From Georgenia sp. (GTDB lineage Bacteria > Actinomycetota > Actinomycetes > Actinomycetales > Actinomycetaceae): a DNA stretch of 9,624 bases. The notes under the pieces are model-generated. The model saw only the letters and a list, made by a program, of their open reading frames with translations. It did not search any database and was not told the origin of the DNA. A program made the position numbers and the translations under genes. Below, one piece after another: positions 1 through 9,056 of the stretch. How positions within the stretch are numbered: the first letter of the stretch is position 1; the number at the start of each line of letters is the position of its first letter. The stretch covers positions 1 to 9,624 of the forward strand of contig DAHVRG010000123.1 of assembly GCA_027322565.1 (NCBI GenBank), in the 5' to 3' direction.

Positions 1-99
1 GACGGCGACGCGCGCGACCGGCAGCTCGACGCCCGCCGCCTCCGCGCGGTCGACCGTGCGCACCCCGGTCGTGCCCTCGAGCAGTGTGGGCTGCTGCAC
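1..99 (-). CDS. priA: Primosomal protein N' (PriA), N-terminal fragment
   Basis: Partial gene; only the first 33 codons lie in the window and the rest runs off the left edge. The reading begins MQQPTLLEGTTGVRTVDRAE and continues through a segment containing LPVARVAV, which matches the usual opening of actinobacterial PriA (a charged, variable leader, then LPVARVxVD). PriA is the replication-restart DNA-binding and helicase-like protein; the catalytic part cannot be judged here. I chose the GTG at 99-97 because GGAGGTGA at 112-105 sits about 8 nt upstream; another in-frame GTG at 108-106 overlaps that ribosome binding site. It follows metK by 75 bp on the same strand, the usual metK-priA order in actinobacteria. 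Identification rests on a short N-terminus plus gene order. Confidence 0.78.
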   Translation of the reverse strand, partial: MQQPTLLEGTTGVRTVDRAEAAGVELPVARVAV

Positions 100-104
100 C
101 GGTC

Positions 105-112
105 TCACCTCC
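105..112 (-). promoter_or_regulatory. Ribosome binding site of priA
   Basis: Strong Shine-Dalgarno GGAGGTGA on the minus strand. The GGAGG core ends 8 nt before the GTG at 99-97, which decides that start over the in-frame GTG at 108-106. The remaining metK-priA spacer (113-174) shows no convincing terminator or promoter, so the two genes may share a transcript. Confidence 0.7.
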
Positions 113-174
113 GCTCACCAATCTCACCACGCCGCACCGACGCGAGGGGACCGTCCACAGGGGCGGCCGGCGGC

Positions 175-1380
175 TCAGCCCACGGCGCGGCGCAGCTCCA
201 CGACGCGGTCCGTGCGCTCCCAGGTGAAGGCGGGCAGCTCGCGGCCGAAGTGGCCGTAGGCGCTCGTGTCGCGGTAGATCGGGCGCAGGAGGTCGAGGGA
301 GTCGACGATCGCGGCGGGGCGCAGGTCGAAGACCTCGTCGATGGCGGCGGTGATCCGCTCCACCGGCACGGTCTCGGTGCCGAAGGTCTCGACGTACACC
401 CCGACCGGGTGCGCCTTGCCGATGGCGTAGGCGACGTGCACCTCGCAGCGGCGGGCGAGCCCGGCGGCGACGACGTTCTTCGCCACCCAGCGCGTGGCGT
501 AGGAGGCGGAGCGGTCGACCTTCGACGGGTCCTTCCCGGAGAAGGCACCGCCCCCGTGCCGGGCCATGCCGCCGTAGGTGTCGACGATGATCTTGCGCCC
601 CGTGAGCCCGGCGTCACCCATGGGGCCACCGACGACGAACTGGCCCGTGGGGTTGACGTAGAGGGTGTGACCGGCCGTGTCGAGCTGCGGGGCGTGCTCG
701 GCGAGCACGGGAGCGACGACCTCGGCGGCGATCGCCGAGTGCAGCCACGCGGAGGTGACGTCGGCGTCGTGCTGGGCAGAGACGACCATGGAGTCCAGCG
801 CGACGGGCCGGTCGCCGTCGTAGGCGATGGTCACCTGCGTCTTCCCGTCGGGTCGCAGGCCGGGGACGATGCCCTCCTTGCGGACGTGGGCGAGGCGCTC
901 GGCGAGCCGGTGCGCGAGCCAGACGGGCAGCGGCATGAGCTGGGGGGTGTCGTCGCTGGCGTATCCGACCATGAAGCCCTGGTCGCCGGCGCCCTGGTCG
1001 TCGAACGGGTCGTGCCGCTCCCCCAGCCGGCTCTCCCACGACTTGTCGACCCCGCTGGCGATGTCCGGCGACTGCTGGCCGATGGAGACCTGCACCCCGC
1101 AGGAGTGGCCGTCGAAGCCGATAGAGGACGAGGTGTACCCGATGGCGTTGACCTCGGCGCGCACGATCTGGGGGATCTCGACGTACGCCTCGGTCGTCAC
1201 CTCTCCGACCACCGTGACCAGGCCGGTCGTCACGATCGTCTCGACCGCGACGCGGGCGCTCGGGTCCTCCCGAAGGATCGCGTCGAGGATGGAGTCGGAG
1301 ATGCGGTCACACACCTTGTCCGGGTGGCCCTCCGTCACCGACTCGGAGGTGAACAGACGCAGGCTGGGCTTGGAGGTCAC
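175..1380 (-). CDS. metK: S-adenosylmethionine synthetase (methionine adenosyltransferase)
   Basis: 401 aa, full length for the family (E. coli enzyme about 384). It makes S-adenosylmethionine from methionine and ATP in the cytoplasm, releasing phosphate and pyrophosphate. Visible motifs: GHPDK at residues 18-22 (ATP and metal binding), the mobile active-site loop around [12 protein letters not shown] (101-112), GAGDQG (130-135, adenine and methionine pocket) and the signature [16 protein letters not shown] (276-291) with the P-loop-like lysine at 283. The start is the GTG at 1380-1378. No Shine-Dalgarno precedes it; TAGGAT lies 6 nt upstream, so the mRNA is probably leaderless. No intact gene could fit in the 38-bp gap to the divergent phosphotransferase gene, which also leaves no room for a SAM riboswitch. 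priA follows downstream. Stop is TGA. No odd residues are seen. Confidence 0.98.
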   Translation of the reverse strand: MTSKPSLRLFTSESVTEGHPDKVCDRISDSILDAILREDPSARVAVETIVTTGLVTVVGEVTTEAYVEIPQIVRAEVNAIGYTSSSIGFDGHSCGVQVSIGQQSPDIASGVDKSWESRLGERHDPFDDQGAGDQGFMVGYASDDTPQLMPLPVWLAHRLAERLAHVRKEGIVPGLRPDGKTQVTIAYDGDRPVALDSMVVSAQHDADVTSAWLHSAIAAEVVAPVLAEHAPQLDTAGHTLYVNPTGQFVVGGPMGDAGLTGRKIIVDTYGGMARHGGGAFSGKDPSKVDRSASYATRWVAKNVVAAGLARRCEVHVAYAIGKAHPVGVYVETFGTETVPVERITAAIDEVFDLRPAAIVDSLDLLRPIYRDTSAYGHFGRELPAFTWERTDRVVELRRAVG

Positions 1381-1386
1381 CGGTCG

Positions 1387-1392
1387 ATCCTA
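1387..1392 (-). promoter_or_regulatory. Probable -10 element of the metK leaderless promoter
   Basis: TAGGAT on the minus strand fits the actinobacterial TANNNT -10 pattern. It ends 6 nt before the metK GTG, so transcription would start at or within a base of the start codon, as in known leaderless actinobacterial mRNAs. No TTGACA-like -35 is seen 16-19 bp upstream, which is common for such promoters. Read from the sequence; not experimentally shown. Confidence 0.6.
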
Positions 1393-1405
1393 GATGAGCC
1401 GGCGC

Positions 1406-1411
1406 TAGGGT
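1406..1411 (+). promoter_or_regulatory. Probable -10 element of the phosphotransferase promoter
   Basis: TAGGGT on the plus strand fits TANNNT and lies 7 nt before the GTG at 1419-1421, predicting a second leaderless transcript. No Shine-Dalgarno precedes either this GTG or the in-frame GTG at 1410, which overlaps the hexamer itself. The -10 lies where the -35 of the opposing metK promoter would be, and the reverse is also true, so polymerase could not occupy both at once. Confidence 0.5.
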
Positions 1412-1418
1412 GGCCCAC

Positions 1419-2264
1419 GTGCGGGAGCGGGCGGTCGGCTGGGCAGCGTCGGTGCTGGGCCACCCCGTCGTCGCCGTCGCCGAGCTGCCCGGCGGGCTCA
1501 CCTCGACGATGCTCGCGCTGACCGACGCCTCCGGCAGCCGGTCGGTGCTCCGGCTCATGACCGAGGAGCCGTGGCGCTCCCACGGCGCGGCACTCACCAT
1601 GCGGGAGTCGGCCGCCCAGCGGGCGCTGGCCGGCACAGACGTACCGGCACCCCGCAGCCTCGGGCTCGACGCCCACGGCCGGCGGACCGGCGTCGCCGCA
1701 CACCTCATGTCCTGCCTCCCCGGGGCCCCTGTCCCTGCGCCCGACACCGCCCACCTCGCCGCGATGGCGCGGGCGCTCGGCGCTGTCCACGCCGTCCACC
1801 CGGGGCAGCCGTTCCGGCACTACCGGTCGTGGGCGGGACCGGAGAAGTGGGTGGTTCCCGAGTGGGCGACCCACCCGGCCTCCTGGGAGCGCGCCTTCGC
1901 CCTTCTCCAGGAGGACCCGCCGCCATACACACCGACCTTCCTCCACCGCGACTTCAGCCACCGCAACCTGCTGTGGGAGGGCGAGGAGGTCGCCGGTGTC
2001 GTCGACTGGGTCGAGACCTCGATCGGCCCGGCGTGGCTGGACGCGGCGCACGCCGCGACGAACCTCGCCGTCAGCGTCGGGACGGGGCTTGCGTGGGCGT
2101 GGCTCGACGCCTACGCGGCACACACGGGCGGCCCGCCGGAGCGCTACTGGCTGGTCATGGACGCGGTCGGCTTCCTGCCCTCACCCGGCCGCGCGCCCCT
2201 CTTCGGGTCGAGTGCCGAGCTGCGCCGGCTCGAGGCCTGGCTCCACGCCGTCATGACGGCGTGA
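1419..2264 (+). CDS. Phosphotransferase of the aminoglycoside/choline kinase (APH) fold
   Basis: 281 aa from GTG 1419 (284 aa if the in-frame GTG at 1410 is used; 1419 is preferred because TAGGGT lies 7 nt upstream). It has a protein-kinase-like APH fold (PF01636 type). Counting from 1419, the catalytic loop HRDFSHRNLLW has H176, D178 (catalytic base) and N183 (metal), and VVDW has D196, the DFG-equivalent metal ligand. GPAWLDAAH follows, as usual in actinobacterial members. The N-lobe shows a glycine-containing nucleotide loop (LPGGLTST) and SVLRLM, with arginine where classical APH enzymes have the ATP-binding lysine, then RESAAQRAL as the helix with the partner glutamate. The substrate cannot be told: antibiotic, sugar, choline-like and other small molecules are all possible. 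It is the only plus-strand gene here, inserted between coaBC and metK. Codon use and GC resemble the neighbours, so recent transfer is not evident. Confidence 0.85.
   Translation: MRERAVGWAASVLGHPVVAVAELPGGLTSTMLALTDASGSRSVLRLMTEEPWRSHGAALTMRESAAQRALAGTDVPAPRSLGLDAHGRRTGVAAHLMSCLPGAPVPAPDTAHLAAMARALGAVHAVHPGQPFRHYRSWAGPEKWVVPEWATHPASWERAFALLQEDPPPYTPTFLHRDFSHRNLLWEGEEVAGVVDWVETSIGPAWLDAAHAATNLAVSVGTGLAWAWLDAYAAHTGGPPERYWLVMDAVGFLPSPGRAPLFGSSAELRRLEAWLHAVMTA
2244..2263. terminator. Perfect 20-bp palindrome, probable bidirectional terminator
   Basis: CACGCCGTCA/TGACGGCGTG is a perfect palindrome. In RNA of either strand it can fold into an 8-bp stem with a CATG loop. It covers the last codons of the phosphotransferase gene (HAVMTA) and most of its TGA stop (2262-2264), and begins 7 nt after the coaBC stop (2271-2273) on the other strand. 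Only 6 bp separate the two convergent genes, so a shared hairpin is the economical way to end both transcripts. No U-tract follows on either side, which is usual for very GC-rich actinobacteria. Confidence 0.6.
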
Positions 2265-2270
2265 CGCGGT

Positions 2271-3491
2271 TCAGCCGAGCCGCGGGACGATGAGGTCCCA
2301 CAGCCCCCGGGCGACGTCCTGCTTGCTGCCGGCGGCCTGGCCGACCTGCGCACCGTCGCGGTCGAGCACGGTGACGGCGTTGGCGACGTCCCCGAAGCCC
2401 TTCCCGTCACCGACGGCGTTGACGGCGAGGAGGTCGGCGCCCTTGCGCCGCGCCTTGGAGCGGCCGAGCTCGAGCACCTCCTCCTGGGTGCCGGTCTCGG
2501 CGGCGAAGCCGACGACGAGGAGTCCGTCACGCGGGCGGGCGGCGACGGTCGCGAGGATGTCGGGGTTCTGCACGAGGTGGACGACGTCGGGGGCCGACTC
2601 GTCCTTCTTGATCTTGCGGTCGGCGGTGCTTGCCGGCCGGAAGTCGGCGACGGCGGCGGCCATGACGAGCACGTCCGCCCCGCTCGTGTGCGTGTCGACC
2701 GCGGCCGCGAGCTCCGCCGTCGTCTCGACGTCGACGACCTCGACGGCGGGATGCTGCGCGACCTCGCGGGCGGAGGCGTCGATGGACGCGGCGAGGAGGG
2801 TGACCTCGGCGCCGCGCCGCGCTGCCTCGAGGGCCAGGGTCGCACCCTGGTGGCCGGAGGACCGGTTCCCGAGGAACCGGACGGGGTCGAGCGGCTCCCG
2901 GGTGCCCCCGGCGCTGACGACGACCCGCCGACCGGCGAGGTCCTGGGGCGTGACGAGGGCGAGGGCGGCGGCGGTGATGGCCTCCGGCTCGGGCAGCCGG
3001 CCGGGGCCCGTGTCGGCACCGGTGAGACGCCCGGAGTCCGGGTCGAGCACCGTGACGCCCCGGCTGCGCAGGGTCGCGACGTTCGCCACCGTCGCCGGGT
3101 GCTGCCACATCTCGGTGTGCATCGCCGGGGCGAGGAGCACCGGCGAGGTGACGGTGAGCAGCGTCGTCGTCAGCAGGTCGTCCGCCCGGCCCGCCGCCGC
3201 CCGGGCGAGCAGGTCGGCGGTGGCGGGGGCGACGATGACGAGGTCGGCGCTGCGCCCGAGGGCGACGTGGTCGACCCCGGTGGCGCCCTCGAAGACGCTC
3301 GTCGTCACCGGCTCCCCGGACAGGGCCTCCCAGGTGGGGCGCCCGACGAACTCCAGCGCCGCCTCGGTCGGGATGACGCGCACCCGGTGGCCGGCCTCGC
3401 GCAGGGCACGCACGATGAAGACCGCCTTGTAGGCGGCGATCCCTCCGGTGACCCCGAGCAGGACCCGCAGCCCGGGCTGGCGCCGGTTCAC
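2271..3491 (-). CDS. coaBC: Bifunctional phosphopantothenoylcysteine decarboxylase / phosphopantothenate-cysteine ligase
   Basis: 406 aa, the usual size. It performs two coenzyme A steps: the C-terminal CoaB part couples 4'-phosphopantothenate to cysteine (CTP-dependent in bacteria), and the N-terminal CoaC flavoprotein decarboxylates the product to 4'-phosphopantetheine. The CoaC half (about 1-180) shows VTGGIAAYK (FMN binding, 14-22), catalytic His75 in GVDHVALG and PAMHTEMW (122-129), the actinobacterial form of the PxMNxxMW substrate clamp. The CoaB half (about 185-406) shows [21 protein letters not shown] starting at 193, with N209 as the likely acyl-intermediate asparagine, AAAVADFRP (278-286), and KIKK (293-296), the lysine motif of the ligase. 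The GTG start overlaps the rpoZ stop (GTGA, 3491-3488); GAGGA directly abuts it, so translation is probably coupled to rpoZ. The flap region [14 protein letters not shown] (156-169) lacks the cysteine of the E. coli enzyme. Confidence 0.96.
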   Translation of the reverse strand: MNRRQPGLRVLLGVTGGIAAYKAVFIVRALREAGHRVRVIPTEAALEFVGRPTWEALSGEPVTTSVFEGATGVDHVALGRSADLVIVAPATADLLARAAAGRADDLLTTTLLTVTSPVLLAPAMHTEMWQHPATVANVATLRSRGVTVLDPDSGRLTGADTGPGRLPEPEAITAAALALVTPQDLAGRRVVVSAGGTREPLDPVRFLGNRSSGHQGATLALEAARRGAEVTLLAASIDASAREVAQHPAVEVVDVETTAELAAAVDTHTSGADVLVMAAAVADFRPASTADRKIKKDESAPDVVHLVQNPDILATVAARPRDGLLVVGFAAETGTQEEVLELGRSKARRKGADLLAVNAVGDGKGFGDVANAVTVLDRDGAQVGQAAGSKQDVARGLWDLIVPRLG

Positions 3492-3754
3492 TCCTCGGTG
3501 GTCGGAGTGGTCTGGAGCAGACCCTCGTTGATCTCGCGCAGCGCGATCGACAGCGGCTTGTCGGTCTGGCCGTGCGGCACGAGGGGGCCGACGAACTCCA
3601 GCAGCCCCTCCTGGAGCTGGGCGTTGTAGGCGTTGATCTGACGCGCGCGCTTGGCGGCGTAGATGACGAGGGCGTACTTGGAGTCCGCGGCCTCGAGCAG
3701 CTCGTCGATCGGCGGGTCGGTGATGCCCTCGGGCTGGGCAACGGTTCCGGACAT
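3488..3754 (-). CDS. rpoZ: DNA-directed RNA polymerase subunit omega
   Basis: 88 aa. Omega binds and stabilises the beta' subunit during assembly of RNA polymerase. The sequence has the actinobacterial omega pattern: a short leader, then [20 protein letters not shown] (residues 11-30), the [11 protein letters not shown] segment (33-43) that carries the conserved helix with the R-A-R-Q-I core, and the family tail ending in [14 protein letters not shown]. The ATG at 3754-3752 is preceded by GAGGTGA at 3763-3757 with good spacing; the frame stays open upstream to 3868, but that part overlaps gmk and resembles nothing. Its TGA overlaps the coaBC GTG by 4 nt. The 67-bp gap to gmk contains no clear promoter or terminator, so it is probably read through from mihF-gmk. 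Confidence 0.96.
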   Translation of the reverse strand: MSGTVAQPEGITDPPIDELLEAADSKYALVIYAAKRARQINAYNAQLQEGLLEFVGPLVPHGQTDKPLSIALREINEGLLQTTPTTEE

Positions 3755-3756
3755 GG

Positions 3757-3763
3757 TCACCTC
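3757..3763 (-). promoter_or_regulatory. Ribosome binding site of rpoZ
   Basis: GAGGTGA on the minus strand, with the GAGG core 5 nt before the ATG at 3754. It fixes the 88-aa start and excludes the longer open frame that runs upstream to 3868 into gmk. Confidence 0.7.
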
Positions 3764-3821
3764 AGTGTCGGGGTGGGTGGGGCGGCGCGAGCGCGGATGC
3801 GGGCACGCGCAACGGTCAAGT

Positions 3822-4409
3822 CTACTCCGTCGGCAGTCCCATGAGGGAGACGAGCTCGTCGGTGGCACGGGTCACGACGTCGTTGACGACGATGTCGTCG
3901 AACTCGTCGGCGGCGGCGAGCTCCTCCCGCGCGGTGAGGAGACGGCGGGCCCGTTCCTCCGGGCCCTCCGTGCCTCGCGCCAGGAGCCGCCGCTCCAGCT
4001 CCTCGAACGAGGGCGGGGCGAGGAAGACGAAGTGGGCGTTGGGCATCGTCCGGCGCACCTGCCGGGCGCCCTGGAGGTCGATCTCGAGCAGCGCCGGCTC
4101 ACCGGTACGCAGCTGCTCCTCGACGGGGCGGCGGGGGGTGCCGTACCGGTTGCGGCCGTGGACGACCGCCCACTCGAGGAGCTCGTCGTCGGCGATCATC
4201 CGGTCGAACTCGGCGTCGGAGATGAAGTGGTAGTGGACGCCGTCGACCTCGTTGGGACGAGGTGGACGGGTCGTCACGGACACCGACAGCCAGACCTGCG
4301 GGTAGCGGCGGCGGATGTCCGCCGACACGGTCCCCTTGCCGACGGCGGTGGGTCCGGCCAGCACGGTGAGGCGCGACTCCGTTCCGGGAGAGCTCGGTGA
4401 CACGGTCAC
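3822..4409 (-). CDS. gmk: Guanylate kinase
   Basis: 195 aa from GTG 4409, or 193 aa from the next in-frame GTG at 4403. It phosphorylates GMP to GDP with ATP, feeding GTP and dGTP synthesis. Visible: P-loop GPTAVGKGT (19-27), with the TAVGKGT variant common in actinobacteria in place of SGAGKST; the GMP-binding [19 protein letters not shown] (starting near 43), including the TTRPPRPxE arginine pair and the YHF stretch; [14 protein letters not shown], which closes over [17 protein letters not shown], with the metal/substrate-side DLQGA; and the lid near [17 protein letters not shown]. The GTG at 4409 overlaps the mihF stop TGA (GTGA, 4409-4406), so translation is probably coupled. The minus frame stays open upstream to 5480, but that region is occupied by mihF and pyrF in other frames and gives no recognisable protein. 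Stop is TAG. Confidence 0.97.
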   Translation of the reverse strand: MTVSPSSPGTESRLTVLAGPTAVGKGTVSADIRRRYPQVWLSVSVTTRPPRPNEVDGVHYHFISDAEFDRMIADDELLEWAVVHGRNRYGTPRRPVEEQLRTGEPALLEIDLQGARQVRRTMPNAHFVFLAPPSFEELERRLLARGTEGPEERARRLLTAREELAAADEFDDIVVNDVVTRATDELVSLMGLPTE

Positions 4410-4717
4410 CCGAACCGCTCGAGGAGCGCCTCGAGCTGGTTGTGGCCCAGGCCGCGCACGCGCCGGGACTCCGAGATCCCGATGTCCGCCATGATCGCCC
4501 GGCTCTTCACCTTCCCCACCCCCGGGAGCGACTCGAGCAGCTCGACGACGCGCATCTTGCCCAGCGCCTCGTCCTCCGCCGCGTCCTCGATGACCTGCGC
4601 GAGCGAGGTCTGCGAGTACTTCAGCCGGTTCTTCACCTCCGCGCGGCGGCTGCGTGCTGCGGCGGCCTTGGCCAGCGCGGCAGCGCGTTGCTCGGGGGTC
4701 AGGGACGGAAGGGCCAC
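4406..4717 (-). CDS. mihF: Actinobacterial-type integration host factor (mIHF)
   Basis: 103 aa from the GTG at 4717, giving [11 protein letters not shown], the same opening as mycobacterial mIHF proteins as I remember them. It is a nucleoid-associated DNA-bending protein found only in actinobacteria and unrelated to proteobacterial IHF. Residues 8-35 form a basic, alanine-rich helix ([21 protein letters not shown]), and residues 60-103 the helix-two-turn-helix DNA-binding part with [13 protein letters not shown] (64-76), including the G-V-G-K hairpin, and ending [19 protein letters not shown]. An in-frame GTG at 4726 lies inside the Shine-Dalgarno (GAGG at 4729-4726) and is unlikely to be the start. 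The gene sits between pyrF and gmk, its standard actinobacterial place, and overlaps gmk by 4 nt. A possible promoter lies in the 116 bp upstream. Confidence 0.95.
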   Translation of the reverse strand: MALPSLTPEQRAAALAKAAAARSRRAEVKNRLKYSQTSLAQVIEDAAEDEALGKMRVVELLESLPGVGKVKSRAIMADIGISESRRVRGLGHNQLEALLERFG

Positions 4718-4721
4718 GACG

Positions 4722-4729
4722 ATCACCTC
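4722..4729 (-). promoter_or_regulatory. Ribosome binding site of mihF
   Basis: GAGGTGAT on the minus strand, with the GAGG core 8 nt upstream of the GTG at 4717. Because it contains the alternative GTG at 4726, it favours the 103-aa start. Confidence 0.7.
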
Positions 4730-4760
4730 GGGGACGGGGACTCAGACTGCTGCTCAGCGC

Positions 4761-4766
4761 AAGGTA
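4761..4766 (-). promoter_or_regulatory. Possible -10 element upstream of mihF
   Basis: TACCTT on the minus strand matches TANNNT. It would start transcription near 4754, leaving a leader of roughly 37 nt before the mihF GTG. No good -35 is seen at 17-18 bp (GGCACA or TGGCAC there). It overlaps a GGTACC palindrome, one of several GTACCG half-sites in this gap. Weak evidence, based on position and the hexamer only. Confidence 0.3.
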
Positions 4767-4816
4767 CCGAGCACGGGGGCAAGTGTGCCAGTACCGGTAC
4801 GGTGCCGGGCCGGTAC
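4764..4816. repeat. Cluster of GTACCG half-sites upstream of mihF
   Basis: On the plus strand GTACCG occurs at 4764-4769 and 4791-4796, and its complement CGGTAC at 4795-4800 and 4811-4816. The middle pair forms the perfect palindrome GTACCGGTAC (4791-4800). Four half-sites in 53 bp, outside coding sequence and around a possible -10, look like a regulator binding region, although part of the pattern is also accounted for by the hairpins here. Confidence 0.4.
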
Positions 4817-4818
4817 TG
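4789..4818 (-). repeat. Hairpin B: 9-bp inverted repeat after pyrF
   Basis: CAGTACCGG and CCGGTACTG, both arms perfect, with a 12-nt loop. In the minus-strand transcript it starts 15 nt after the pyrF stop. It could act as a terminator for the pyrimidine operon or as part of an attenuator, but no U-tract follows. It shares bases with hairpin A and cannot form at the same time. Confidence 0.5.
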
Positions 4819-4824
4819 CCCGGC
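4804..4824 (-). repeat. Hairpin A: 7-bp GC-only inverted repeat after pyrF
   Basis: GCCGGGC and GCCCGGC, both arms perfect, with a 7-nt loop (AGTACCG in the transcript). It is made first in the minus-strand RNA, 9 nt after the pyrF stop, and its loop plus one arm are needed for hairpin B. It may be a terminator stem; no U-tract is present. Confidence 0.5.
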
Positions 4825-4833
4825 GGCGGGGGT

Positions 4834-5759
4834 TCACCGGCCCAGGGCCTCGCGGACCTCCGCCGCGGTAGCGGCGGCGGCCTCCCGGAGGCCGGACGCC
4901 CGCGGCCCGGCACCGAGCACCGCCCGGGAGGTGCTCGCCAGCACGGCGTGCTCGGCCCCCGCGAACACGGCGGCGACCTCGGCACGTCCGGCGCCCTGCG
5001 CCCCGACCCCCGGGACCAGTAGCGGCGCCTGGGAGGCGGCGAGGTCGATCTCGAGGTCCCGCACCGCCGACCCGGTCGTGGCACCGACGACGAGGCCGAC
5101 CGACCCGAGCCCCTCACCCACCGGGCCGGCGGCGTTGAGCGCGCCGACGCCGTCGACGATCGCGGCGGCGACCGCGCGACCATCCGGGCCGAGCGCGTGC
5201 TGGACGGCCGCCCCCTCCGGGTTGGAGGTGAGCGCGAGGACGAACACCCCCCTGCCGGTGGCGTGCGCCAGCTCGACGGCGGGGGCCAGCGAGCCGAGCC
5301 CGAGGTACGGGGAGAGCGTGACGGCGTCCGCCGCGAGGGGTGCGCCGTCGTCCAGGTAGGCCTGGGCGTACCCGGCCATGGTCGACCCGATGTCTCCGCG
5401 CTTGACGTCGAGCACGGTGAGGACACCGGCCTGCCGGCAGGCGGCCAGCACCTCCTCGAGCACGGCGAAGCCGGCCGCACCGTGCCGCTCGAACAGCGCC
5501 GACTGCGGCTTGATGGCCGCCACGCGGTCCGCCAGGGCGTCGACGACCCGCAGCGCGAAGTCGCGCAGCCCGGCCGGGTCGTCCTGCAGCCCCCACGCGG
5601 TGAGCAGCCCGGGGTGTGGGTCGATACCGACGCACAGCGGGCCGCGCTGGTCGAGGGCTGCGGCGAGGCGGGTGCCGAACGGGACCTGGGGAGCGACGCC
5701 GTCGGGAAGTGGGCTCTCGGCGGGAAGTGGGCTGTCGGCGGGAAGTGGGCTGTCGGCGG

Positions 5760-5763
<4 letters not shown>
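4834..5763 (-). CDS. pyrF: Orotidine-5'-phosphate decarboxylase, type 2
   Basis: 309 aa. It decarboxylates OMP to UMP, the last step of de novo UMP synthesis. It is a TIM-barrel of the type 2 PyrF family found in actinobacteria. Visible: [10 protein letters not shown] (42-51), substrate-contacting IKPQ (84-87), the catalytic [12 protein letters not shown] (118-129) with Lys121 and the D119/D124 pair, SPYLG and the [10 protein letters not shown] segment, and VPGVGAQG near the phosphate-binding end. The ATG overlaps the carB stop (ATGA, 5763-5760). There is no Shine-Dalgarno just upstream, so initiation probably depends on ribosomes finishing carB. No other ATG or GTG occurs before the conserved core, so residues 1-26 are truly part of the frame: a proline-rich extension with the hexapeptide SPLPAD/E/G three times. 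The family core would normally begin near VPFGTRL. This extension is the odd feature. Confidence 0.96.
5703..5756. repeat. Three 18-bp tandem repeats at the start of pyrF
   Basis: The plus-strand unit CGGGAAGTGGGCTGTCGG occurs at 5703-5720, 5721-5738 and 5739-5756; the only difference is C for G at 5716. On the coding strand each unit encodes SPLPAD or its variants. All copies use CTT for leucine and CCA for proline, codons that are uncommon in the neighbouring genes, which favour CTC/CTG and CCC/CCG. Perfect 18-bp periodicity keeps the frame, so copy number could change without breaking the gene. Confidence 0.9.

Positions 5764-9055
<3,292 letters not shown>

Positions 9056-9056
<1 letters not shown>

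Larger units (their letters stand above)
1387..1411. repeat. Inverted repeat between divergent metK and phosphotransferase starts
   Basis: ATCCTAG (1387-1393) and CTAGGGT (1405-1411) are inverted copies with 6 of 7 positions matching, separated by 11 bp. Each arm contains the outward-facing -10 element of one gene. The symmetry may simply reflect two divergent -10 hexamers, or it may also be an operator. CTAG is usually uncommon in bacterial DNA, and two copies here within 19 bp are noticeable. Confidence 0.55.

Noticed and set aside
1381..1418. SAM or other riboswitch controlling metK.
   Set aside because: Only 38 bp separate metK from the divergent gene, and the promoter appears leaderless, leaving no room for an aptamer.
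250..1521. Plus-strand open frame of 423 codons antisense to metK and running into the phosphotransferase gene.
   Set aside because: Same antisense composition artefact; it shows no motif, and it would cover both divergent starts of well-supported genes.
2862..2880. Inverted repeat CCGGTTCC/GGAACCGG with a 3-nt loop.
   Set aside because: It is inside coaBC and encodes the conserved RFLGNR segment of the ligase domain; codon choice in a GC-rich gene explains it.
3768..3785. G-rich run upstream of rpoZ as a G-quadruplex.
   Set aside because: Only three runs of three or more G are present; the fourth is GG, so the pattern is incomplete.
3791..3819. TTGACC after the gmk stop as a -35 element for rpoZ.
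   Set aside because: At 17 bp spacing the -10 position reads CCGCGC, and no TANNNT hexamer lies nearby.
4410..5480. Possible long N-terminal extension of gmk (frame open to 5480).
   Set aside because: The extension is low-complexity R/P/S-rich and lies over mihF and pyrF in other frames. The 195-aa start gives a normal guanylate kinase and overlaps the mihF stop.
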